A stretch of 64,000 nt of DNA from positions 5,580,001 to 5,644,000 of the forward strand of contig JAGPXD010000001.1 of the NCBI GenBank assembly GCA_020746995.1, read 5' to 3'. Position numbers and translations under genes: made by a program. The stretch is from Plectosphaerella cucumerina. Taxonomy: Eukaryota > Ascomycota > Sordariomycetes > Glomerellales > Plectosphaerellaceae. Positions within the stretch are counted from its first letter, which is position 1. Each line of letters starts with the position of its first letter. Positions 46,899 to 56,149 of the stretch are shown in pieces. The notes under the pieces are model-generated. The model searched no databases. It was given only the letters and a program-made list of their open reading frames with translations, and was not told the origin of the DNA.

Positions 46899-47976
46899 AT
46901 GAGTCGACCAAAGATTGAAGACGCCGAGTTTGACGACTGGCTGCAACTCGACGAGCAAGACACCAACTGGGTCTCCCAGCAAGCTGCTCATGGGCTTCCC
47001 CTGGTGCTGCCTTGGAAGAAACAGACGGTTCGCCTGGGCGCATGTTTCCGATCGGAGCGTCTCATGGACGACCCTTGGCTAACCAAAGAGAACCCTTTCA
47101 TCCTGTCGGATTTGTACACAACCCCAAAGGTACTCCGTACCGAGGTGGGCAGCACTTCGACTTTTCACTCTGTGGCCACTTCGAGAAAGACTGAGACGGG
47201 GAAGCATCTTGCTTTGGGATTCGGCATAGGTGTCGGGCTTCCTTTCCTCTGTTCAGCATCTGTCAAGGGCACTTATGATGAGCATCTCCGGGACAACAAT
47301 GATGTAAGTGAGAGGAAAGAGGTCTGGTCGAAATTCCTCATCGCTGACGGAAGCCTTTCCTTTGCAGTCGGACAAGAGCTCCATCCGAGCTAGCCTGCGA
47401 TGCGGCGTGGTCGAGCTCGAGCACAACCCTCGCCTGTGCCACGAAGCGCTTGCGATGCTCAAATATGGGGGCGGCTACAAAGCATTCACGGATAAGTATG
47501 GCGACTACTTCCTCTGGGGCTACCGTCTGGGTGGGGATACCGGCCTCATGCTCAGCAGCTCGGCCTTTGAGAAGGAGGTCGTCGAGCAGTACAGCATCAA
47601 AGCCGCCCTCAAGGTCCTCTTCATCGAGGTGAGCCATACCTGGGCGAAGAACTTCCACACGTTCTCGGCGAGCAAAAGGATGCGGCTCCTGGGATATGAT
47701 ACCCTCAGCGACACAAATTGGAACGTCACGCAGGAGTCCCCTCTGGACATGCAGAATCTGTCCAGCCAGGCGAAGGAGGTCATCTTGCGGTCTCAGAACT
47801 TGCTGGAGAGGAGCATGAAGCTGTTGGAGAACCAGGGCATGCACGACGGAGACCATCTCTCGAATTCTCAGTGCGACTTTCTGACGAACGTTGGCATGGT
47901 GGTGGAGTTGGTGCTGCTGCCCATGAGCAGTCTGCGAGATGTGGCGCGCTGGACCACAGAGCGTAATGTAATTTAG
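46899..47976 (+). CDS. small MACPF-like protein
   Basis: Two exons, 46899-47303 and 47368-47976 (donor GTAAGT, acceptor TTTGCAG), giving 337 residues. The order resembles a minimal MACPF core. A glycine-rich strand region (GFGIGVGLPFLCSASVKGTY, about 105-125) is followed by a polar helix segment. Next come KYGDYFLWGYRLGGDTG (Tyr179) and further strand and helix segments. The YGDxF plus GG pattern matches its divergent neighbour (YGDSFISGFVEGGEF). No signal peptide and no extra lectin-like domain. Function unknown; the shared signature and shared promoter suggest the two act together. A GTGAGC inside exon 2 near 47630 could be another donor, but the frame is open without it. Confidence 0.68.
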
Positions 47977-48987
47977 AAGCCTACCGAATCTTTCAGATTG
48001 AGTGCTAAGTCCTGACGCTCTTACTTCGTACAACGGGGGTTTGAAGACGTTTGAAGACGTTTGGTCGCCAGTCCCAGCGAGGAATCACATCACGCCCAAA
48101 GTGAGATGGTTGGCTGACCATCGTGGCGTCAACGCAACGGGCGCCAAAGAGCACAAGTGCCTTCTATGTTGATACACTCGGTACCTGGTAGCGCTGTCGC
48201 GACTGACTGACGATGGAAACCGAGCTCGCAATGGGCCTGTATCCTACGCAGAGGCTAGAACCGTCCGGCAGGTATGCAAGGGCAAAAGCAGTCCACTGGC
48301 CGAGACTGAGTCGAGAGTTTGAAACAACTTCACCTCAGCAAGCCACAAGTAGATGTTGAGATGCCCTGATGTGCTAAAATCGGCGATTGCGATACGGACA
48401 TCTGCTTTACAGCTCCATAGCCACATAACCAGGTGGGGTCCGGTGGTAAGGACAGTTTGATGTTCTGCCGACGCCACACGGCAATGGCCTCGACGGGAAC
48501 GGGAGGCAGCTTCATCGAGTCATCTCCCGCCCTGGCTTTGCCTGGACAGCTTTACGTACAGAAGATCCCCAAAAGTTCAATTCGTTACTCAATTGCGCCC
48601 GGTTCCTAAGAGATGCGGCGTCGCTGTTGACCTAATGCCGATCTTCAGGGACCGTCTCTGTTAGTCAAGGAGCCCACCCGTCTGACGAGTCGCCTCCACG
48701 ATACGAGATTGTCCGATCCACCGCCGAAACTTGGGGCCAAGGAAAGAACGTGTTCTGTCTCGGGGTTTCGGGTCACGTGCGCCGCCCGGTCGACTTCGGA
48801 CCTGGGACCAGGGACAGACTTCCAGGTCCTACATCAACGGACATCAGCCCAGTGCGCTTGTATACTATCAACCTCGTGTGTCTTTTCTCATTTCTCATTT
48901 CTCTGTGTGCTGCTCCGAAGTGTTTTCGCCTCTTCATCCACACCCCGCGAGCCGGGCAAGACACTCACTCACTCACACTCACCGACC
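47977..48987. other. intergenic
   Basis: Includes a short tandem repeat at 48040-48063 and, from about 48850, CT- and CACTCA-rich leader sequence of the next gene. No gene seen. Confidence 0.4.
48040..48063 (+). repeat. 10 bp tandem repeat
   Basis: The unit TTTGAAGACG occurs twice in tandem and is followed by a partial third copy (TTTG), downstream of the small MACPF-like gene. Confidence 0.85.
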
Positions 48988-50941
48988 ATGGCCGTGCTGG
49001 GGTCCCTCTTCCGGCGCATGTTCACCGCGCCGCCCATGTCGACAGACGGGTACCGCGGCGTCGTCGTGCCGTTGGAAGAGGCGCATCTGCACAGCCACTC
49101 GCGGCGCGTAGGGCGCACCGAGTTTGAGGAGCGGCCGACGCCGGAAGATGGCGATGATGAGGATCCGATGAAGGATGCGGAGGAGAGCATGGGCATGTTG
49201 GAGATGAGCGCGGCAGAGTACACCATTGAGGGTCTGCGGAAGGAGATGCGCAGGGGAAGGGGGGAGTCGAGTGACTATGAGCGTGAGTTGAGGGACATGA
49301 GGGTGATGAGAGAGTGGTGTGCTGACGGGAGATCAAGTCCGGTCCAAGCTCGTCAACAAGGCCATTCAGGATATCGGCATGGGATTGTACAACTGGCAGC
49401 TCTTTGCGCTATGCGGCTTTGGCTGGTTCGCTGACAAGTAAGTCCAAATCCCGACCTTTAAGATATGAACACTGCTAACTATGCACGCAGCCTCTGGATG
49501 CAAGTGAGTATACATCCTCCCTCTCATGCAACAAGGACATACTGACCCCAACCCCCAGGGCGTCTCCCTCACCCTCCCCTCCCTGACCGCCGACTTTGGC
49601 GTCCCCGAGAAGACGGTCCGCTACACCACGAGCGCCCTCTTCCTCGGCCTCTGCTTCGGCAGCTTCGTCTGGGGCGTCGGCTCCGACGTCCTCGGCCGCC
49701 GCCTCGCCTTCAACTACACCCTCGCCATCACCAGCGTCTTCGGCATCGCCGTCTCCTTCGCGCCAACATGGGGCTGGACATGTCTCTTCTTCGCCCTCCT
49801 CGGCTTCGGCGTCGGCGGGAACCTCCCCGTCGACGGCGCCCTCTTCCTCGAGTTCCTCCCTGACGCGTCCAGCGCCCTGCTCACCTTATTATCAGTCTGG
49901 TGGCCGGTCGGACAGTTTGTTTCGTCAGTTATTGCCTGGTACACGATTTCAAACTGGCCCGCCAACGAGGGCTGGCGCCTCTTCGTCCTCGCCATCGGCC
50001 TCATCACCCTCGCCATGTTCGTCATCCGGTGCTTCGTCTTCAAACTGCTCGAGTCGCCCAAGTTCCTCCTCTCCAAGGGCCGACAGGCCGAGGCCGTCGC
50101 CGTCGTTCACGCCATCGCTCACCGCAACGGCGCAAAGACCTGGCTCACAGAGGCCGTCATGGACGCAGTCGTCGACGGCAACGACCGCGGCGACGACCTC
50201 TCCTCCTCCTCCGCCCATGTCCCCCGTCGCGCCGCAACCGCCTCGGGCTCCAGCGTCCTCCGCGACAAGCTGCGCGCCTTCTCCGGCGCCCGCCTCCGTC
50301 CCCTCTTCCAGAACAAGACCCTCGGCACCGCCACCGCCCTCGTCTGGTTCTGCTGGGCCACCATCGGCATGGGCTACCCGCTCTTCAACGCCTTCCTCCC
50401 GCAATACTTCGCCCGCGTCCACAACCCCACGGGAGACGGCACGGGCGGCACCGGCGAAGAAGGCGGCGCAATCTCCCAGGAGACCTACCGCAACTACGCC
50501 ATCACCTCGGTCATGGGCATCCCCGGCGCCCTGCTGGCCGCCTACCTCGTCGACCACCAGTCGCCCTGGCTCGGACGCCGCGGCACCCTGGCCATCTCGA
50601 CGCTCGTCTCGGCCGTCTTCCTCTTCCTCTTCGTCACGCTCGGCACGACGCCCAACTGGCAGCTCTTCTTCTCCTGCGTCGAGGCCTTTACGCAGAATAT
50701 CATGTATGGCGTGCTCTACGCCTTTACGCCCGAGATCTTCCCTGCCCCGGTGCGCGGCGCAGGTACGGGCGTCGCCAGCTTTTTGAACCGCGTTACGGGT
50801 CTCGCTGCGCCTGTCATTGCTGCCAATGTGCCGGGTGATGGTACCACGGCGCCTGTGTACCTCTCGGCTGTGTTGATCTTGGCGGCCTTTGTGGGCATGT
50901 GCCTGATCCCCATCGAGACACGGGGTCGGCAGCGGCTGTAG
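48988..50941 (+). CDS. major facilitator superfamily transporter (sugar porter/SV2-like)
   Basis: Four exons: 48988-49282, 49338-49437, 49491-49503 and 49559-50941, giving 596 residues. The third exon has only 13 nt and encodes LWMQ plus one base. Its presence restores the conserved FGWFADNLWMQGVSLTLP. About twelve membrane segments follow a soluble N-terminus of about 100 residues. The loop 2-3 motif is GSDVLGRRLAFN, and a GNLPVDGALFLEFLP block is typical of the SV2/SLC22-like fungal group. The end is acidic-free and short (IETRGRQRL). Substrate unknown. For intron 1 the acceptor ATCAAG (before 49338) was preferred to GGGAG six bases upstream, because it gives DYELRSKLVNKAIQD. Confidence 0.88.
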
Positions 50942-51219
50942 CCTACAGGCTGGCATTTTTGGTTCATATTTTTTTGGATGGATTTAGGTCGGACACAGGA
51001 TATGGCATGACATCGGCGTTTGGGTAGGACTGTACAAGCTAACACGGGCATGTACAATTACAATCATCTTTGCACTTTAGACGTCGTTCAGACACATCAA
51101 ATATGTTTCATTTCTCGTACACGAAACTCTACGCACAGAAGACGTATCCCGTGCATGCGGTCTATCTAGGATATCATGTTGCTCATCACACTTCTCTCCA
51201 GCACTTCTCTCCAGCCCGT
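50942..51219. other. intergenic between convergent genes
   Basis: 278 bases between two stop codons; nothing else seen. Confidence 0.5.
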
Positions 51220-52377
51220 CTACTTGGTCCCCCGCGCACCAGGCGGCGCGTTAGCTCGCCGCCGGTTGAGCGAAGTGCCAACGGCGTCCTTGACCATGGG
51301 GTCGCCGCGGATCGTGTTCTGAACCAGCCAGTCCTTGACCTTGGCGCGCATGCTCTCCGTCGCCTGGGGGTCGCCAGCAAAGGGAACAAGCTCGAGGTTG
51401 AGCAGCTTGTCGGCGTCCTTGTTCAGCTCGGCGGCCAGTTGGTTGAGTTGGCCGAGGTTGCGGTCCAGCTCGGCCTCGTCGTCCTCTTCGGGGGAGCCGC
51501 CCTTTTCAGGCTGCAGGTACGAGTCGAAGACGGGGCCGAGCTGGTTGAAGGCGATGTAGAGGGTGATGCAGGCCTTGCGCAGCAGCAAGATGACCTGGAA
51601 GGGCAGGTAGGGTGCTCGGCCGAAGGTGGCGAGAAAAGCGTTCGTCAGGGCCAGGGGTACGGGCAGGCGAGGGCGGGTGACGAGGTGGCACTCGAAGACG
51701 CCGAGGGCGATGAGGATGACCCAGCGCCAGTAGCGGCCCCAGTTCAGGTATCCGAGCCAGGAGAGGCCATAGAGGGCGATGGCGGCGATGGCGTAGTGGG
51801 GGAGTGTGGACTGGAAGACGCCGCGGGAGAGGTAGTCCCGGACGGTGACAACGCGCTGCCAGCGGGTGACTTCGGGGCCGAAGCGGTCGTACGCGAAGCG
51901 GCGGGCGGGGTCGAGGAGGGTCTCTGAGGCGAGCTTGAGGGCGATGAAGCGGTCGGCGGCGCCGTGCTGGGCGTCGGCGCGGGCTTTGTCGGGGTGGTTG
52001 AGGGCGCCGAGGCGGCGGAAGCGAGACTTGATCTCGCGGTCGTCGGCGGAGAGGGAGGAGAGGCCGAGGTCGGAGTAGAAGGTGCCCTGGCGGGTGAGGT
52101 CGTGGTGGGCCTCGAAGAGGGTGTAGGCAAGGTAGGCCGTGATGACGAGGACGAGGATCTTGCGGCGGTGGGCGGCGAAGCGGTGGGAGCCGGGCTGGGG
52201 GCGGGGATCGCCGGCGCGGATGGTGATGGAGTAGTAGATTGTCTGGATCCAGCCGGTGGCCAGCTGGGGGAGGGAAGTTAGTGGGCGAGGCGCAGAGGGA
52301 GGAGGGGAGTTGAGGAGGAGGATTGGACTCACGTTGGGGAGGAACGACCACCCCATAAGGGAGAGGAAGCCTGACAT
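51220..52377 (-). CDS. membrane J-domain (DnaJ-type) protein
   Basis: Two exons, 52333-52377 and 51220-52263, giving 362 residues. The 69 nt intron (GTGAGT to CCCCCAG) is in frame and stop-free, so the unspliced frame is also open. Two hydrophobic segments occur near the N-terminus (about 16-30 and 50-66). The J domain follows at about 76-145, with the HPD motif at 105-107 that stimulates Hsp70 ATPase. Further hydrophobic segments lie around 165-260, and a charged C-terminal tail (EEDDEAELDRN) follows. A J domain between membrane segments points to an ER or other endomembrane Hsp70 partner; the side on which it acts is not clear. Confidence 0.82.
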   Translation of the reverse strand: MSGFLSLMGWSFLPNVSPILLLNSPPPSAPRPLTSLPQLATGWIQTIYYSITIRAGDPRPQPGSHRFAAHRRKILVLVITAYLAYTLFEAHHDLTRQGTFYSDLGLSSLSADDREIKSRFRRLGALNHPDKARADAQHGAADRFIALKLASETLLDPARRFAYDRFGPEVTRWQRVVTVRDYLSRGVFQSTLPHYAIAAIALYGLSWLGYLNWGRYWRWVILIALGVFECHLVTRPRLPVPLALTNAFLATFGRAPYLPFQVILLLRKACITLYIAFNQLGPVFDSYLQPEKGGSPEEDDEAELDRNLGQLNQLAAELNKDADKLLNLELVPFAGDPQATESMRAKVKDWLVQNTIRGDPMVKDAVGTSLNRRRANAPPGARGTK

Positions 52378-52974
52378 TATGAAGAGTGCTGTGGGGGTCT
52401 CTGGCTTGACATCTCCTGGTGGTCGTGCGACGGGGGGTTGCCTGCTGCGGGCAGGTCTTGGTGGTGGTGGTTGGGGAGTTGGGTTGGAAAGAACAGGATG
52501 GTGATGGAGATGGAGATCAAGATGGAATTTGGTGGAGAGCTACCTACAAGCTGGCTTCAACGGTCGGGCCAGGTCACGTCACTGGTACTTTGGCGCCAGG
52601 CACCGTGGCCTCTGGGGCGGATCCCTGCAAGCCGCGGCACAGCGCTCGGCCGCTAAAGCCTCTACACTGTAAGTCTGCCCTGTTGTCTGCTTACTCTCCC
52701 TTTCAACCTCCAGCATCAACACCACACATTTCAGCGCAATGTCTTTGTCCATCGACGGCATGAAATACTTCCCGCAGGCGTTATGATACTTGTACAGAGA
52801 CTCCATCACCAGAATGGGCCGGCTCTGTCGCGGCCCTCGGCCGATGCAGCGCTGGCTGTCTGCCCCCAACACCAATGTCCGTCACCAAAGCTTCATCCAC
52901 TGGGGCATGTATAAGAGCTACGATGCAGTCCTCCCAACGTGCCTCTCTCTCGTCGTTGTGCCGAAAATATCAAC
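52378..52974. other. intergenic, divergent promoter region
   Basis: 597 bases between two start codons. Short frames on both strands without domains; nothing else seen. Confidence 0.4.
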
Positions 52975-53853
52975 ATGACCCCCATCAGCCTCCTCATCGA
53001 GGCTACCATTGGCGCCCTCCGGGGCCTCACTCTTCTACCACTTGGCGCCCTCCTCCATGGCATTCTCTGCTACCTCATCTCCCAACCCCCCCTCTGGCTC
53101 ACCGGCGAACGAGCCTCGCACTGGCAATACTTCAACGACGTGACACCCACTCTAACCAAAGTCCTCGCCGCCAACTGTCCCCTGATAGGTCCCCTCCTCG
53201 ACCCCTTCTTCCCCCCCTTCATGCTCCCCCAGCCCGGCGCGTCCGAGATCCGCGTCTTTGCCCAGGCGGCCGCGAACATCTGGCTTCTCTGCAACGCTCA
53301 TAGACTCATTGGCCTGCGTAGAGGCCGTGCCCGTCGCGTGGCTGCTGTTGTTGCCGCCCTGAGGGCAAGGGATGTGCTACCTACGCCTTCCGAGGTTGTG
53401 GCCATGCGCGAGCGACACGAGGGACAGCCTGGTGGCCGCTCTGCCCTGGGACTGGACAGCGCGGGCACAGATATGCTAGTCATTCGAGGCATTGCCGCAG
53501 TGGAAGCTTGGGTCAGCTCCCTGGATGATGCGTGCTACGCGCTGGCGGCGGGCATGCTTGCCGCAGTCGAGAGCCGCTGGCCTCATCAGATCTGGGACCC
53601 CATTGTCCTATCGCCGTACATGCAGGCACGTCGAGCGGTGGACGAGTCGACGCTCGGTCGTCTTGGTGTGCCTGTTGTCTGTCTTGCGGCTGGCTTCTTT
53701 GACCAGAGGGAGCTCTGGTATGAGACTTCGCTTAGGTATGCCGTCAAGTTTATCGTCAACAGGACCCTCCGGCCACAGGTGGACGATGCGACAGATGTTC
53801 CCCGACCTGGCATTCTTCAAGCTGTTACTCGCCGCCTTTGGGCCAGGACGTAG
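52975..53853 (+). CDS. hypothetical protein
   Basis: A single exon of 292 residues starting MTPISLLIEATIGALRG. The ATG at 52975 follows ATATCAAC, a usual fungal start context; the frame runs further upstream without conserved sequence. A hydrophobic segment spans about 3-38, so it may be membrane-bound or carry a signal anchor. A second hydrophobic stretch lies near 97-112, followed by an arginine-rich run (RRGRARRVAAVVAALRA). Codon choice and the long open frame support a real gene. I do not recognise the family. Confidence 0.62.
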   Translation: MTPISLLIEATIGALRGLTLLPLGALLHGILCYLISQPPLWLTGERASHWQYFNDVTPTLTKVLAANCPLIGPLLDPFFPPFMLPQPGASEIRVFAQAAANIWLLCNAHRLIGLRRGRARRVAAVVAALRARDVLPTPSEVVAMRERHEGQPGGRSALGLDSAGTDMLVIRGIAAVEAWVSSLDDACYALAAGMLAAVESRWPHQIWDPIVLSPYMQARRAVDESTLGRLGVPVVCLAAGFFDQRELWYETSLRYAVKFIVNRTLRPQVDDATDVPRPGILQAVTRRLWART

Positions 53854-54289
53854 ATAATTTCTAGAAGCTGGGCGAGTCGTGCTGTCTACCTAACAACGTA
53901 GACCGTGATGTTGACAGCACGATCAGCCTGCGCCAACACCAGGTAATAATTTGAACTCTGCATACTCCTCCAATTGAGTCCTTTCAACGTGATATTTTCC
54001 GTTGTTATTCCAAATGTCTAGCGTAAACCCTGTATCGAGCAGCCTCGGGGTCTCATCTTCACATGTCTTGGAAGCCGTTGAGATACGCCATGTTAGTGCT
54101 CACACAGAAATTACCTCCACCCGCTAGCAGACTCCATCTAAAGCAGCTCCTCGGTCCCCCACACCCTCACCGGCCCCTCACCGGAACGGGCCGACCTCAC
54201 CTCAAAGTTGACTGACTTGACCTCACTCAACTTCAACTACACCTCTCCAGCTTCACCACCAGCAACACAAACCACAGATCTCCGCCACC
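53854..54289. other. intergenic
   Basis: The final 120 bases are C-rich and lead into CCACCATG at the next gene. No other feature. Confidence 0.4.
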
Positions 54290-55117
54290 ATGCCCCCCGT
54301 CAAGATCTCCCTCGACGGGCTCACGCTCGAGGTCCCCGCCCTCCCACTGACGCGCTTCTCCTTCGCGCCCTTTGGCGACGTGATCCAGAACCCTCACCCG
54401 ACGATCGCCCCCTCGCCCTCCCTCCCTCGCACCCTCTCCCTCAACGCCCTCGCCGCCAACCAGGGCACAGCCATCAAGTACCAGCACCCCTCCACCCCGC
54501 GCGACCTCTACGCCCAGGCCCCCAGCGGCACCCCGGCCCGCGCCGTCGTCAACATGTTCGTCTGCGCCGCCCGGCCACTCGAGCAGCCTGCGCCCGCCTC
54601 CCCGCCTCCCATCTCCACCCTCCTTCCCTACGGCCCCGGCCACCGCGGCGGCGCCGGCCTCTTCGACGTCTCCATTCTCGAAAGACACCCCTTCACCACC
54701 CAGACCTTTGTGCCCATGGGGGCCCCTCACGGTGCGGCGTACTTGGTCATCGTCGCTCCTAGTCTTCCGCCCTCGTCCCGGGATGAGGGTCTCCCTGCGC
54801 CCAAAGAAGAGGCTGGTGCTCAGGGGAAGGCGAGGTTGCCCGGCCGCGGCCTGCCGGACTTGCGCAGACTGCAGGCGTACGTGGCCTCGGGGGACCAGGC
54901 TGTGACGTATGGCGCCGGCACATGGCATGCGCCCATGGTCGCCCTGGGCCACCCGGGCACCGCTATTGAGTTTGTCGTGACGCAGTTTGCCAACGATGTA
55001 GGCATCGAGGACTGTCAGGAGGTTGTGTTTGGGGGGTCCGAGGGTGATGGCCGCATCGTCGTCAAGGTTCCGGAGCGGCCCATGCTCCCGGACCGTGCCG
55101 CCCTGTCGAAGCTGTGA
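54290..55117 (+). CDS. DAL3: ureidoglycolate lyase
   Basis: A single exon of 275 residues. It opens with LTRFSFAPFGDVIQNP, typical of the family. Other family marks are VNMFVCAARPL, the cupin-like FDVSILERHPFTTQTFVPMG, and AYVASGDQAVTYGAGTWHAPM with the family histidine, then VVTQFANDVGIEDCQEV. The enzyme splits ureidoglycolate to glyoxylate and urea, the last step of allantoin use as a nitrogen source. A loop of about 25 residues (PSSRDEGLPAPKEEAG) lengthens it compared with yeast Dal3. The start codon has a good context (GCCACCATG). Confidence 0.92.
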   Translation: MPPVKISLDGLTLEVPALPLTRFSFAPFGDVIQNPHPTIAPSPSLPRTLSLNALAANQGTAIKYQHPSTPRDLYAQAPSGTPARAVVNMFVCAARPLEQPAPASPPPISTLLPYGPGHRGGAGLFDVSILERHPFTTQTFVPMGAPHGAAYLVIVAPSLPPSSRDEGLPAPKEEAGAQGKARLPGRGLPDLRRLQAYVASGDQAVTYGAGTWHAPMVALGHPGTAIEFVVTQFANDVGIEDCQEVVFGGSEGDGRIVVKVPERPMLPDRAALSKL

Positions 55118-56149
55118 GCGTGGTTGGCAGGCAGCTCAATAATGTACGAGTTTGTATGATGCAACTATTGACATACCGTCAGGGACCCGATGCGTGTACG
55201 TTCGCTTGTTGACATGTTCAATGTCATAGACAGGCAGGGCCGAGGGCCTCAATTGCCGGGCACTCATACAAGCTAACCATACTAGTAAGCTACCTTTAGG
55301 CCCTGAAGAACCTGAGCAACAGAAACATACCCGGCAATCTCGGGCCATTCAGGACTGACAGCCTGGACATGATGCGCCTCATGGCAGAGACTTTCGTTGT
55401 GTCCGGACGACCCTGCCTCGCAGCCGAGCCCGCCGTCGCCTCGCGCTCGACCAAACGCCGACGCCTCGACAGTTGGTTCTCAAAGGATTATGGTCATTGG
55501 CTACCACGCCTAGGTCTCGATCAAATCAGGACCACCAAGATGCAATGAACCGGCTCATGTGCTTCGTCTCTTGAATTGCATCCAGGTGTATAGCTGCGAG
55601 CGCGCAAAGGAGCTTGATCCCGTTTAGTTTGAGTGCTTCAAATCGCGTGTCCAACATCTCAACCCTTCGGCATACCTTCCCAGAGGACAGGGATGTCTCT
55701 TCTGATGGCGTGTGGTGTTTTGGTATCTGTCTGAATGTCAGCAGGATGAGGAAGAATACGTCTTTCGTGAGAACTTACATTGCCATCTTGTGTGAGATAC
55801 ATCGAGTACCGACGAAAGAGGTGTCTCTTTTACGAAACACCCACGTAAGACTCGGCTTCTCCACTCCTTCCGGTACCCAGCCAAGCACATCGGCCCGACT
55901 CCAAACTGAAGCCATCACCACCCTCACCAGCACATCACATCACCGCATCATCCGCAGAAGGCGCAACCATTCAAATCTTTTTTTGGTCTTTTTTGGCCGC
56001 CACAGGCGGGCGGCCTCGCCATAATTCATTATCCTGCTGCCGCAGCAGCCGCAAAAACCCAAAGCCAAACCCCCCAAAACAACCGAACAAAACACAAACA
56101 AACAAAACCACCGGATCCTTGATCACCGCCCCCCTTGGGCCACCACCAA
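55118..56149. other. intergenic
   Basis: No gene seen. The right end has T-runs (TTTTTTTGG, TTTTTTGGCC) and an AC-rich stretch, the likely 3' region of the methyltransferase locus. Confidence 0.4.
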
